Source of the DNA: Aurantimonas aggregata | GTDB taxonomy: Bacteria; Pseudomonadota; Alphaproteobacteria; Rhizobiales; Rhizobiaceae | Assembly: GCF_010500835.1 (NCBI RefSeq) | Contig: NZ_JAAAMJ010000001.1 | Span: forward strand, 682,001 to 746,000 | Length of the DNA: 64,000 bases | Direction of reading: 5' to 3' | Shown here: positions 1 to 9,675 of the stretch, in pieces | How the letters are laid out: each line of letters opens with the position of its first letter | Position numbering within the stretch: position 1 is the stretch's first letter | Notes under the pieces: model-generated | Databases searched by the model: none | What the model saw: the letters and a program-made list of their open reading frames with translations, nothing else | Told to the model about the DNA's origin: nothing | Program-made: the position numbers and the translations under genes

Positions 1-2309
1 CGGTTGATGGCAAAGGCCGTCTCGGTCGAGCCGGTGAAGGCGGCGGCCGCCGTCGCCTGATGCGCGACAAGGGCTGCCCCCGCCTTGCCGTCGCCGGGCG
101 CGAGATAGAGGCTGGCGGCGGGGAAGCCCGCCTCGTGCAGCAGGCCGACGGCGATCGCGGCGATCAGCGGCGTCTGCTCGGCCGGCTTGGCGATGACGAC
201 ATTGCCGGCGGCGAGCGCCGCGGCGACCTGGCCGGTGAAGATCGCCAGCGGGAAGTTCCACGGCGAGATGCAGACAGCGACGCCGCGCGAGCGGTATTGC
301 AGCACGTTCTCCTCGCCAGTCGGGCCGGGCAGGAAGGTCGGCGCGCCGAACAGCCGTTCGGCCTCGGCGGCGTAAAAACGCAGGAAATCGACCGCCTCGC
401 GGATCTCGGCAATGCCGTCGTCGACGGTCTTGCCGGCTTCGCGCGCCAGAAGATTCATCAGCAGGCCCTGTCGCGCCTCCATCAGGTCGGCGGCCTTGCG
501 CAACCAGCCTGCCCGCGTCGCGGCAGGCACGACTTCCGCCTTGCGGACATGGCGGGATGCTTCGCCGACGAGGGCGGAGGCCGCCTCGGCGCCGAGCGCA
601 TGGACGCTGCCGATCGCCGTGCCGTCGACGGCCGAGCGGACGGTCTCCGGCGCGTCGGCCTTGGCGCCCGACCACAAGCAACGGGCGGTCACATCGAGCG
701 GGCCGGCGGCGTCACGCTCGGCCAGGAAGGAAGCCAATGCCTTGCGCTCGCCGAAGGGAACGCCGGCGGAATTCTGCCGCGGCGCGAAGATGTCGCGCGG
801 CAGGGCGATCTTGCCATGGCGGGCGGGGCCGTCGGCAAGCAGGTCGCGCGGGCGCTGCAGCAGCGTCTCGATCGGCACGTCCTCGTCGCCGACCTGGGCG
901 ACGAAGGACGAGTTGGCGCCGTTCTCGAGCAGGCGGCGGACGAGATAGGCGAGCAGGTCGCGATAGCCGCCGACCGGGGCGTAGATCCGGCAGGCGATGT
1001 TACCGCCCTTGGTCTTGCGCAGCGTCTCGTAGAGCGCCTCGCCCATGCCGTGGAGGCGCTGGAACTCGAAGCCCGTCGGGTTGGGACCAGCCATTTCCAT
1101 GATCGTCGCGACCGTCAGCGCGTTATGGGTGGCAAATTGCGGATAGAGCCGCGAGCGCCGGTCGAGCAACGCGCGCGCCGCGACGAGATAAGATAGGTCA
1201 GTCGCCGGCTTGCGGGAATAGACCGGATAGCCGGCAAGGCCCTTTTCCTGCGCCAGCTTGATCTCGGTGTCCCAGTAGGCGCCCTTCACCAGCCGCACCA
1301 TCATCTTGATGCCGGAAGCGGCGGCCAGTGCGTCGAGATGGTCGATCACCGCCAGTGTGCGCTTCTGGTAGGCCTGAACCGCGAGGCCGAAGCCGTCCCA
1401 GCCCTTGAAGTCCGCGGCCGCGACGACCGCATCGATCACGTCGAGCGACAGTTCCAGCCGCTCGGCCTCCTCGGCGTCGATGGTGAGGTTGAGGTCGTAG
1501 CCCCTGGCCCTGTCCGCCAGCTCCACGACCTTCGGCACGAGGTCGCGGATCACCGCCTCGCGGTGCGTCGGGGCGTAGCGCGGATAGAGGGCCGACAGCT
1601 TCACCGAGATTCCGGGCCGGTCCGGCAGCGCCTTGTTGCCGGCCTTGCGCCCGATCGCCTCGATGGCGTCAGCATAGGACTTGAAATAGCGCGCGGCGTC
1701 CTTGGCGGTGCGGGCGCCCTCGCCCAGCATGTCGTAGGAGTGCCGGTAGCCCTTCTTTTCGAAGCTCCGTGCCCGGTCGAGCGCGTCGCCGATCGTCTCG
1801 CCCAGCACGAAATGCCGGCCGAGGAAGCGCATCGCCTGCCGCGTCGCGGTGCGCACCGCCGGTGCGCCGAGCCGCTTCACCAGCGTCTGCATGACGCCCT
1901 GCGGCGTCTCGCCCGGCCGGATGATCCGCGCCGAGATGCCGAGCGCCCAGGCCGAAGCGGCGGTCAGCATGCGGTCCTCGTCGCCGTCGTGATGGGCCCA
2001 GTCGCCGGCGCCGATCTTGTCCTCGATCAGCCGGTCCTGCGTCGCCGCGTCGGGCACCCGCAGCAGCGCCTCGGCGAGGATCATCAGCGCCAGGCCCTCG
2101 CGGCTCGACAAGCCGAATTCACGCAGGAAGTCCTCGACGCCGCCAATGCCGCCCGATGAGTTGCGGATCCCCTCGATCAGGGCGCGGGCCCGGCGGTCTA
2201 CCGCGGTCTCGTCGTGGGTCCAGCGGCCGGCGGCCCCGAGCAGCGCCGCCACGGCGGCGGTGTCGTCGGGCGCGTAGGGAGCGGTGAAGGGCGGAGTCAG
2301 GGCCGGCAT
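1..2309 (-). CDS. putA: Bifunctional proline dehydrogenase / P5C dehydrogenase, C-terminus beyond the window
   Basis: Oxidises proline to glutamate in two steps: an FAD proline dehydrogenase domain, then an NAD-dependent P5C (aldehyde) dehydrogenase domain. About 770 codons are present and the 3' end runs off the left edge. The ATG at 2309 follows GGAGAA. The proline dehydrogenase barrel is seen in 'GISVKLSALYPRY', 'DAEEAERLELSLD', 'MMVRLVKGAYWDTEIK' and 'TGFEFQRLHGMGE'. The aldehyde dehydrogenase part follows with 'ISPWNFPLAIFTGQVAAALA' and 'AFTGSTETA'. There is no N-terminal ribbon-helix-helix domain, so this PutA is not expected to repress its own gene. That role fits the divergent Lrp-type gene at 2426. 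Confidence 0.95.
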   Translation of the reverse strand, partial: MPALTPPFTAPYAPDDTAAVAALLGAAGRWTHDETAVDRRARALIEGIRNSSGGIGGVEDFLREFGLSSREGLALMILAEALLRVPDAATQDRLIEDKIGAGDWAHHDGDEDRMLTAASAWALGISARIIRPGETPQGVMQTLVKRLGAPAVRTATRQAMRFLGRHFVLGETIGDALDRARSFEKKGYRHSYDMLGEGARTAKDAARYFKSYADAIEAIGRKAGNKALPDRPGISVKLSALYPRYAPTHREAVIRDLVPKVVELADRARGYDLNLTIDAEEAERLELSLDVIDAVVAAADFKGWDGFGLAVQAYQKRTLAVIDHLDALAAASGIKMMVRLVKGAYWDTEIKLAQEKGLAGYPVYSRKPATDLSYLVAARALLDRRSRLYPQFATHNALTVATIMEMAGPNPTGFEFQRLHGMGEALYETLRKTKGGNIACRIYAPVGGYRDLLAYLVRRLLENGANSSFVAQVGDEDVPIETLLQRPRDLLADGPARHGKIALPRDIFAPRQNSAGVPFGERKALASFLAERDAAGPLDVTARCLWSGAKADAPETVRSAVDGTAIGSVHALGAEAASALVGEASRHVRKAEVVPAATRAGWLRKAADLMEARQGLLMNLLAREAGKTVDDGIAEIREAVDFLRFYAAEAERLFGAPTFLPGPTGEENVLQYRSRGVAVCISPWNFPLAIFTGQVAAALAAGNVVIAKPAEQTPLIAAIAVGLLHEAGFPAASLYLAPGDGKAGAALVAHQATAAAAFTGSTETAFAIN

Positions 2310-2425
2310 CGCGTTCTCCAGAAGCGGGTCGGCGGCATTCTAGCAGGCTCGCCGAGAGTGCTTCTCGCTAAAAAATGCCATTCAGGTGGTGACAAGCGCA
2401 GCCGGAGTCGATCTAAAGCGACGAA
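2310..2425. promoter_or_regulatory. Divergent putA-putR control region
   Basis: A 116-base gap between divergent putA and putR. It is more AT-rich than its surroundings around 2368-2385. An imperfect dyad GAGAGTGCTTCTC lies near 2355. Lrp-family PutR proteins in related bacteria bind between these two genes and activate putA with proline, so the operator is expected here. I cannot define its exact bases. Confidence 0.5.
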
Positions 2426-2887
2426 ATGACGGAACTCGACCAAAAAGACCGTAGTATTCTCCGCGAGCTTCAGCGCGAGGGCCGGCTGACCAATCTGGAA
2501 CTCGCCGAACGCGTGCATCTGTCGCCGACGGCGACGACCGAGCGGGTCAAGCGGCTGACCCGCGAGGGCTTCATCCTCGGCTATGCGGCGCGGCTCGCGC
2601 CGGAGAAGCTCGGACGCGGCATGATCGTCTTCGTCGAGGTGAAGATGGATCGCACCAGCGACGCGGTGTTCTCCGAGTTCAAGCGCGTCGCAGAGGCGAC
2701 GCCGGCGATCATGGAATGCCACATGGTGGCAGGCGGCTTCGACTACCTGATCAAGGCCCGGGTCGAGGACATGGCGGCCTACCGCGCCTTCCTCTCGGAG
2801 ACCTTGCTGGCGCTGCCAGGTGTCCGCGAAACGCACACCTACGCCGTGATGGAGGAGGTGAAGAATACCGCCGCCATCGCCTTCTGA
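2426..2887 (+). CDS. putR: Lrp/AsnC-family proline-responsive regulator
   Basis: A 153-residue feast/famine regulator. Residues 5-60 form an AsnC-type winged helix ('ILRELQREGRLTNLELAERV', 'LSPTATTERVKRL'). Residues 65-145 form the RAM ligand-binding domain, with the family pattern 'MVAGGFDYLIKARVEDM' and 'LPGVRETHTYAVMEEVK'. Length is normal for the family. It is divergent from putA, the arrangement known for alphaproteobacterial PutR, which activates putA when proline is present. Assignment to proline rather than another amino acid rests on this neighbourhood. Confidence 0.88.
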   Translation: MTELDQKDRSILRELQREGRLTNLELAERVHLSPTATTERVKRLTREGFILGYAARLAPEKLGRGMIVFVEVKMDRTSDAVFSEFKRVAEATPAIMECHMVAGGFDYLIKARVEDMAAYRAFLSETLLALPGVRETHTYAVMEEVKNTAAIAF

Positions 2888-3021
2888 CGGTTGACGTCAC
2901 CGCCACAGATGCAATGTTGCGCAAGCCTGGAACATGGCGCAATACTCAGCACCAATGGACCCGATCCGGCGCCGACGGGGGCTCGACGCGGCGAACTGGT
3001 GCCTCAGATAAGGAGACAATC

Positions 3022-3969
3022 ATGATTTCTCGCCACGTTGTTGCGGGGCTTTCGCTCTGTGCTCTGATCGCTGCCTCCCCGGCAGTTGCGCAGGAGGCCG
3101 ACAGCTGCTCGACCGTCCGTCTCTCCGACGTGGGATGGACCGACATCACCGCGACGACAGCCGTGACCGGCCAGATCCTCGACGGGCTCGGCTACGAGGC
3201 GGACGTCAAGATTCTCTCCGTGCCGGTGACCTTCGCTTCGCTGGCGAACAACGACCTCGACGTGTTTCTCGGCAACTGGATGCCGGCACAGTCCAACGAC
3301 CTGAAGAAATATCTCGACGACGGGTCGATCGTGCAGGTGCACACCAATCTCGAAGGCGCCAAGTACACGCTGGCGGTGCCGAAATATCTCTTCGACGCCG
3401 GCCTCAAGGACTTCGCCGACATCAGCAAGTTCCGGGACGAGCTGGACGGCAAGATCTACGGCATCGAGCCCGGCAATGACGGCAACAGCCTCGTCATCGG
3501 ACTGATCGAGAAGGACGAGTTTGACCTCGGCGACTTCGAGCTGGTCGCCTCGTCCGAGCAGGGCATGCTCAGCCAGGTCGCCCGCGCGACGCGCTCCGAC
3601 GAGCCGATCGTCTTCCTCGGCTGGGCACCGCATCCGATGAATTCCTCCTACGAGATCGAGTACCTGTCCGGCGGCGACGACACGTTCGGGCCGAACTACG
3701 GCGGCGCGACGGTCTACACGGTGACCCGCAGGGGTTATTCCGAGGAGTGCCCGAATGTCGGCAAGCTGCTGACCAACCTGACCTTCGACCTCGAGATGGA
3801 AAACCAGATCATGGGTGCCATCCTCGACGACGGCGAGGATCCGGACGACGCGGCCGAGGCATGGCTGAAGGCCAATCCGGGCCGCCTCGACGCCTGGCTC
3901 GAGGGCGTCACCACGACGGACGGCGAGGAAGGCCTTCCCGCCGTCAAAGAATCGCTCGGTCTTTCCTGA
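3022..3969 (+). CDS. choX: Choline-binding periplasmic protein of an ABC importer
   Basis: A 315-residue OpuAC-type solute-binding protein. The ATG at 3022 follows AGGAGA at 3011, so the longer upstream open frame is not used. A signal peptide covers residues 1-23 (cleavage after PAVA). The choline pocket described for Sinorhizobium ChoX appears intact with a constant offset of four residues: W39, D41, W86, Y115, N152 and W201. This supports choline or acetylcholine over glycine betaine as ligand. It is first in choX-choW-choV. No betI or betaine synthesis gene is next to it in the window. Confidence 0.9.
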   Translation: MISRHVVAGLSLCALIAASPAVAQEADSCSTVRLSDVGWTDITATTAVTGQILDGLGYEADVKILSVPVTFASLANNDLDVFLGNWMPAQSNDLKKYLDDGSIVQVHTNLEGAKYTLAVPKYLFDAGLKDFADISKFRDELDGKIYGIEPGNDGNSLVIGLIEKDEFDLGDFELVASSEQGMLSQVARATRSDEPIVFLGWAPHPMNSSYEIEYLSGGDDTFGPNYGGATVYTVTRRGYSEECPNVGKLLTNLTFDLEMENQIMGAILDDGEDPDDAAEAWLKANPGRLDAWLEGVTTTDGEEGLPAVKESLGLS

Positions 3970-3992
3970 CCATCCCCGACTGACCGACGACT

Positions 3993-4017
3993 GCAGGGCC
4001 GGATGAACCGGCCCTGC
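3993..4017 (+). other. Intercistronic hairpin between choX and choW
   Basis: A perfect 10-bp stem (GCAGGGCCGG / CCGGCCCTGC) with a 5-base loop lies 23 bases after the choX stop. No T-run follows, so it is not a classic terminator. Such hairpins after binding-protein genes commonly protect the 3' end of the upstream message and give the binding protein more copies than the permease. That role is inferred. Confidence 0.7.
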
Positions 4018-4061
4018 CTGCATGAACGGGCCCGGACCCCGCAAGAAGGAAGACATCCCAA

Positions 4062-4901
4062 GTGGAATGGCTGGAAGATAACCCGCTGCCGATCGGCGAC
4101 TACGCCGAAGCCTTCGTCGACTGGCTGACGGACAACTTCACCTTCGTCTTCGACGGGCTGACGACGGGATTGGGCGGTTTCATCGACGGCATCCTGTTCC
4201 TGCTGGAATGGCCCCATCCCTTCGTGATCGTAGCGGTCTTCTGCGCCATCGCCTGGTTCGCCCGCCGCTCCATTCCGGTGGTGCTGTTCACCCTCTTCGG
4301 GCTGCTGCTGATCATCAATCTCGGCTTCTGGGAAGCCACCGTCCAGACGCTGGCGCTGGTGCTGGCGGCGACCACGGCGTCGATGATCATCGGCGTCCCG
4401 CTCGGCATCGCCGCGGCGCGCCGCGAATGGATCTACGTGATCCTGCGGCCGATCCTCGACCTGATGCAAACCATCCCGACCTTCGTCTACCTGATCCCGG
4501 CGCTGATCCTGTTCGGCCTCGGCATGGTCCCCGGCCTCGTCGCGACGGTGATCTTCTCCCTGCCCGCCTCGATCCGCCTGACCCGCCTCGGCGTCGCCTC
4601 GACGCCGCAGCAGCTCATCGAGGCGGCCGACGCCTTCGGCGCGACGCCGATGCAGCGGCTGTTCAAGGTCGAGATCCCCTACGCCCTGCCGCAGATCATG
4701 GCCGGCCTGACGCAGACGATCATGCTGTCGCTGTCGATGGTGGTGATTGCCGCCCTCGTCGGCGCACCGGGCCTCGGCGTGCCGGTGCTGCGGGCGCTGA
4801 ACTCGATCAATGTCGGCAACGGCTTCGAAGCGGGCCTTGCCATCGTGCTCCTGGCGATCATTCTCGACCGCTTCTTCCGGGTCGAGGAGTCGCCGCGATG
4901 A
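4062..4901 (+). CDS. choW: Choline ABC transporter permease
   Basis: A 279-residue inner-membrane permease of the ProW/OpuAB type. It starts with GTG at 4062 after AAGAAGGA. Hydrophobic segments run through most of the chain (for example residues 40-110 and 125-165). The cytoplasmic EAA coupling loop is seen in 'EAADAFGATPMQRLFKVEIP' near residue 190. Its stop overlaps the choV start as ATGA, so translation is coupled to the ATPase gene. Function follows from choX upstream and choV downstream. Confidence 0.9.
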   Translation: MEWLEDNPLPIGDYAEAFVDWLTDNFTFVFDGLTTGLGGFIDGILFLLEWPHPFVIVAVFCAIAWFARRSIPVVLFTLFGLLLIINLGFWEATVQTLALVLAATTASMIIGVPLGIAAARREWIYVILRPILDLMQTIPTFVYLIPALILFGLGMVPGLVATVIFSLPASIRLTRLGVASTPQQLIEAADAFGATPMQRLFKVEIPYALPQIMAGLTQTIMLSLSMVVIAALVGAPGLGVPVLRALNSINVGNGFEAGLAIVLLAIILDRFFRVEESPR

Positions 4902-5953
4902 CCAAACCCATCGTCTCCTTCCAGAACGTCTCGATCGTCTTCGGCAAGAACCCGGAATTGGCGTTGCCGCTGGCGGATGCCGGTCAGTCCCGCGCCGAGA
5001 TCCGCGAGGCGACCAACACGACGCTTGGCGTGGCCGACGCCTCGATGGACGTCTTCGAAGGCGAGATCGCCGTCCTGATGGGCCTCTCCGGCTCCGGCAA
5101 GTCGACGCTGCTGCGCGCCGTCAACGGGCTTGCGCCCGTGACCCGCGGCCGGGTCCTCGTCGATACCGGCAAGGGGCAGGTCGACCCGCGCGACTGCGGC
5201 ACGAAGCGACTGCGCGAGCTGCGCCGGCGCGAAGTCGCGATGGTGTTCCAGCAATTCGCGCTGCTGCCCTGGCGCACCGTCGCGGACAATGTCGGGCTGG
5301 GACTGGAACTCTCCGGCGAGCCGAAGGCGGAGCGCCGCGAACGGGTGATGAACCAGCTGCAACTGGTCGGTCTCGGTGACTGGGCGGACAGCCGCGTCGG
5401 CGAACTCTCCGGCGGCATGCAACAGCGCGTCGGCCTCGCTCGCGCCTTCGCCACCGACGCGCCGATCCTGCTGATGGACGAGCCGTTCTCGGCCCTCGAC
5501 CCGCTAATCCGCGCCCGGCTGCAGGACGAGCTCCTGGAGATCCAGCAGCGGCTGAAGAAGACCATCATCTTCGTCAGCCACGATCTCGACGAGGCCTTCA
5601 AGCTCGGCAACCGCATCGCCATCATGGAGGGCGGGCGGATCATCCAGATCGGCACCGCGCAGGACATCGTGCTGCGTCCCGCCAACGATTACGTCGCCGA
5701 CTTCGTGATGCACATGAACCCGCTGAACGTCCTGACCGCCGAAAACGTCATGCGGCCGATCGATCGCGAATCCGGCGACGCGCCGGCCCGTGTCGCTGGC
5801 ATGGCCGAACCGGACACCCCGCTGCGCCGGGTGATGGAGTCGGTCTGCAAGGGCCGCGGCTCCGTCGTCGTCTCGCGCAACGGCCAGATCCTCGGCCAGA
5901 TCGGCGCCCAGGAAATCGTCGACGCGCTGGAGCGCCATCAGGTCGACCAATAA
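4898..5953 (+). CDS. choV: Choline ABC transporter ATP-binding protein
   Basis: A 351-residue ABC ATPase that powers choline uptake. It has Walker A 'GLSGSGKSTLLRA', Q-loop 'VFQQFALLPW', signature 'LSGGMQQRVGLARA', Walker B 'ILLMDEPFSALDP' and switch histidine in 'IIFVSHDLDEA'. A C-terminal stretch after about residue 275 carries a CBS-like regulatory region, as in ProV/OpuAA proteins. The ATG overlaps the choW stop. No terminator-like hairpin was seen directly after it. The next feature is a stress-type promoter at 6000. Confidence 0.92.
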   Translation: MTKPIVSFQNVSIVFGKNPELALPLADAGQSRAEIREATNTTLGVADASMDVFEGEIAVLMGLSGSGKSTLLRAVNGLAPVTRGRVLVDTGKGQVDPRDCGTKRLRELRRREVAMVFQQFALLPWRTVADNVGLGLELSGEPKAERRERVMNQLQLVGLGDWADSRVGELSGGMQQRVGLARAFATDAPILLMDEPFSALDPLIRARLQDELLEIQQRLKKTIIFVSHDLDEAFKLGNRIAIMEGGRIIQIGTAQDIVLRPANDYVADFVMHMNPLNVLTAENVMRPIDRESGDAPARVAGMAEPDTPLRRVMESVCKGRGSVVVSRNGQILGQIGAQEIVDALERHQVDQ

Positions 5954-5999
5954 CGCTTTCCATCTGGCACCCCTTCGGCCCGTGCCCGGCTGCTTCGCC

Positions 6000-6024
6000 G
6001 GAACGGCTGGCGGGGTTGGGCGTT
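6000..6024 (+). promoter_or_regulatory. EcfG-type promoter, GGAAC-N16-CGTT
   Basis: GGAAC at 6000-6004 and CGTT at 6021-6024, with a 16-base spacer, match the general-stress sigma factor EcfG consensus exactly. The predicted transcript would start near 6031, about 57 bases before the small ORF at 6088. The same motif with the same spacing occurs in the GSR locus further right in this window. Confidence 0.75.
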
Positions 6025-6087
6025 GGTTCCCCAGCACCATCGCGCGCCGATTTCCGGCCGCAAATCCCCTACCTGCAAGGATCAGTC

Positions 6088-6174
6088 ATGCTCAAGTTCT
6101 TCGCCAGCGCCGTCGGCATCGTCTTTCTCATCGGGCTTCTCGTGGTCGTCGGACTGCTGATGCTGATCTTCTAA
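6088..6174 (+). CDS. 28-residue single-span membrane peptide
   Basis: ATG at 6088 with AAGGA at 6077-6081 and a TAA stop at 6172. The product begins MLKFF, and nearly everything from residue 5 to 28 is hydrophobic (many L, V, I, F and G). It would form one transmembrane helix with a single N-terminal lysine. I do not recognise a family. Support comes from the ribosome site, the clean hydrophobic reading and the exact EcfG promoter upstream. It may act as a stress-induced membrane peptide or simply as a leader for the gene that begins just after it. Confidence 0.6.
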   Translation: MLKFFASAVGIVFLIGLLVVVGLLMLIF

Positions 6175-6179
6175 CCGCG

Positions 6180-6698
6180 TTGGACACGACGCTCGGGCTG
6201 CTGGACGTTCCAGACGGCCTCCCATGGTCCAGTCCTGCGCTCTGGCTGTCGACATGGTTCGGCGCCGGACTGATCAACCCGCTCCGGGCGGGGCTGGCCG
6301 TCGCAACGGCCCTCGCCCTAGTCCTGCTGCTGCGACGCCGCGAATGGCCTGTCGCGCTTCTGGTAGTGGCCACGGGGTTGGGGACGACAGGCGTCGTCTT
6401 CTGGGAAGACGCCACCGGCACCGGCGACGACAGACGCATCGTCGTCGACGAGGTCGCAGGATTCCTTCTGATCGCCTCGATCCTCGGCGCTGCCCGATGG
6501 CAGCGCCTTCTGCTCGCCGCACCGATTTATCTAGTGATCGACCGATCGAAGATCTGGCCGCTGGACTGGCTGGAGACGCTCCCCGGGGCGATCGGAGTCA
6601 TGGGCGACGATATGGGCGCCGCCGGACTCACGATCCTGCTCTTTCTCGCTGCCGAAAAGTTCGTGCCATCCAACGCTGGTCGCCGCGCCCGGTCGTGA
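6180..6698 (+). CDS. Divergent PgpA-like phosphatidylglycerophosphatase A family membrane protein
   Basis: About 172 residues from a TTG at 6180, five bases after the small peptide gene. The start is uncertain because no strong ribosome site is visible. PgpA removes a phosphate from phosphatidylglycerophosphate in the inner membrane. The family's acidic pattern is visible: 'VVDEVAGF' (D90, E91), D121 with K124 and P127 in 'VIDRSKIWPLDW', and 'GVMGDDMGAAG' (D143, D144). Hydrophobic spans match the family layout. The usual N-terminal PGT-x-GS segment is replaced by 'NPLRAGL', so the protein is divergent and its activity is not assured. It is probably co-transcribed with the 28-residue peptide from an EcfG promoter. 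Confidence 0.6.
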   Translation: MDTTLGLLDVPDGLPWSSPALWLSTWFGAGLINPLRAGLAVATALALVLLLRRREWPVALLVVATGLGTTGVVFWEDATGTGDDRRIVVDEVAGFLLIASILGAARWQRLLLAAPIYLVIDRSKIWPLDWLETLPGAIGVMGDDMGAAGLTILLFLAAEKFVPSNAGRRARS

Positions 6699-6704
6699 TG
6701 CCAA

Positions 6705-6725
6705 GATCCAGCCGAGCCAGACGGC

Positions 6726-6738
<13 letters not shown>
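6705..6738. terminator. Inverted repeat at the convergent end of the PgpA-like gene and dppF
   Basis: Outer arms GATCCAG and CTGGATC enclose inner arms GAGCC and GGCTC around the loop AGAC, with small bulges. It lies between two convergent genes and overlaps the dppF stop. There is no T-run on either strand, so a bidirectional terminator is plausible but unproven. Confidence 0.45.
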
Positions 6739-7726
<988 letters not shown>

Positions 7727-7730
<4 letters not shown>

Positions 7731-8722
7731 CGGGCAGCTCCCTGCGCATAGGACGCTTCGGCCGGCGCGTTCATCGGGTAGTGGCACAGGGCTTCGCCGA
7801 GCGACGGCGGCTGGTGCGGCGGCACGATGGTGCGGCAGCGATCGTCGGCCTTCGGGCAGCGCGGGTTGAACAGGCAGCCATTCGGCCGGTCGCCCTGCCC
7901 CGGCACGACGCCCGGAATGGTCGGCAGCCGGTCGCCGGTCGAGCGCTCGGGAATCGCGGCGAGCAGCGCCGCCGTGTAGGGATGATGCGGTGCATCGAAC
8001 AGGCTCGCGACCTTCTGGCGCTCGACCTGCTGCCCGGCATATTGCACCACGACGCGCTCGGCCGTCTCGGCGATTACGCCCATGTCGTGGGTGATCAGGA
8101 TCATCGCCATCCCGTGCGACTTCTGCAGGTCGAGCAGGAGATCGAGGATCTGCGCCTGGATGGTGACGTCGAGCGCCGTCGTCGGCTCGTCGGCGATCAG
8201 GAGCTTCGGGTTGCAGGCGGTCGCCATGGCGATCATCACGCGCTGGCTCATGCCGCCGGAGAGCTGGTGCGGGAAGGCGGAGAGACGGCGCTCCGGCTCC
8301 GGCATGCCGACCTGCTGCAGCAGCTCGATGGCCCGGTGCTGGCGCGCCTTGCGATCGAGATCGGTATGCGCCTTCAGCGCTTCCTTGATCTGGAAGCCGA
8401 CATTGAAACACGGGTTGAGGCTCGCCATCGGCTCCTGGAAGATCATCGCGATGTCGCGGCCGATGATCTTGCGTCGCTCGCGGCCGGCCATGAGCTGCAT
8501 GTCATGGCCTTCGAAGGTCATCTCGTCGGCGGTGACGGTGGCGCTCGGCGGCAGGAGCCCCATCAGGCCGAGCATCGCGACCGACTTGCCCGAGCCGGAC
8601 TCGCCAACGATTCCGACGACTTCGCCGGGCTCGATGGTGAGATCGACTCCGTCGACCGCCTTGAACGGGCCGGACGCCGTGGCGAAGGTCACGGAGAGAT
8701 TGCGGATCGAGAGAAGTGGCAT
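7727..8722 (-). CDS. dppD: Dipeptide/oligopeptide ABC transporter ATPase, first subunit
   Basis: A 331-residue ATPase that pairs with DppF. It has Walker A 'GESGSGKSVAM', Q-loop 'IFQEPMASLNPCF', signature 'LSGGMSQRVMIAMA' and Walker B 'KLLIADEPTTALD'. The C-terminal cysteine motif is 'CLFNPRCPKADDRC'. The start ATG at 8722 lies two bases from the dppC stop. The stop overlaps the dppF start. Confidence 0.9.
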
Positions 8723-8724
8723 AA

Positions 8725-9666
8725 TCAGCTTCGTTTCATCTTCGGGTCGAGCGCGTCGCGCAGCCCGTCGCCGACGAGGTTGATCGCGAGCACCGTGATG
8801 AGGATGGCCAGGCCCGGGAAGGTCACGACCCACCATGCTCGCAGGATGAACTCGCGCGCCTCGGCGAGCATTGTGCCCCATTCCGGCGTCGGCGGCTGGG
8901 CGCCCATGCCGAGGAAGCCGAGCGCCGCGGCATCGAGGATCGCATTCGAGAAGGACAGGGTGGCCTGGACGATCAGCGGCCCGAGACAGTTCGGCAGGAT
9001 CGTCACGATCATCAGGCGCAGCGGCCCGGCGCCGACGACGCGCGCCGCGGTGACGTATTCGCGCTGCTTCTCGGCCATCACCGAGGCTCGGGTGAGCCGG
9101 ACGAAATGCGGTTGCAGCACCAGAGCAATGGCGATCATCGCGTTGAACAGGCCGGGTCCGAGCACCGCCACGAGCACCAGCGCGAGCAGCAGCGACGGAA
9201 AGGCGAGGATGATGTCCATCACCCGCATGATCACCGTATCGACCCATCCGCCGACATAGCCGGCGATCAGGCCGAGCGAAATGCCTGTCGACACGGCGAT
9301 GACCACGACCACGACGCCGATGAACAGCGAATAGCGCGCCCCGTAGATCAGGCGCGAGAGGATGTCGCGCCCGACCGGGTCGGTGCCGAGCAGATAGGTC
9401 ATCTGCCCCCCGTCCTGGAAGGCCGGCGGTACCAGCAGGGCGTTGGTGTTGGTCAGCGTCGGCGAATGCGGCGCGATCAGCGGCGCGAACAGCGCCGCGA
9501 GGACGACCAGCGTGAACACCACGAGGCCGCCGACGGCGCCCTTGTTCTCCGAAAAGTAGAACCAGAATTCCGCCAGCATGACGCGGCGCGCGCTCTTCGT
9601 CGGCTCGCGATCGGGGATCTCGGAGCCGACGCCTTCGGCGGCTTCCTGTGCTTCGATATGGCTCAT
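8725..9666 (-). CDS. dppC: Dipeptide ABC transporter permease, DppC type
   Basis: A 313-residue inner-membrane permease. ATG at 9666 is chosen over a TTG one codon upstream because AGGAGG sits five bases before the ATG. It has the DppC layout: a short cytoplasmic N-terminus, a first membrane span near 'GGLVVFTLVVLAALFAPLI', a periplasmic loop with 'LLGTDPVGRDILSRLIYG', then five spans containing the binding-protein-dependent permease domain. The end 'NLVGDGLRDALDPK' is typical of this subunit. Confidence 0.9.
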   Translation of the reverse strand: MSHIEAQEAAEGVGSEIPDREPTKSARRVMLAEFWFYFSENKGAVGGLVVFTLVVLAALFAPLIAPHSPTLTNTNALLVPPAFQDGGQMTYLLGTDPVGRDILSRLIYGARYSLFIGVVVVVIAVSTGISLGLIAGYVGGWVDTVIMRVMDIILAFPSLLLALVLVAVLGPGLFNAMIAIALVLQPHFVRLTRASVMAEKQREYVTAARVVGAGPLRLMIVTILPNCLGPLIVQATLSFSNAILDAAALGFLGMGAQPPTPEWGTMLAEAREFILRAWWVVTFPGLAILITVLAINLVGDGLRDALDPKMKRS

Positions 9667-9675
9667 CAAGGCCTC

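Noticed and set aside
60-2159. Plus-strand open frames opposite putA
   Set aside because: putA on the minus strand reads clearly through all conserved motifs, so these are shadows.
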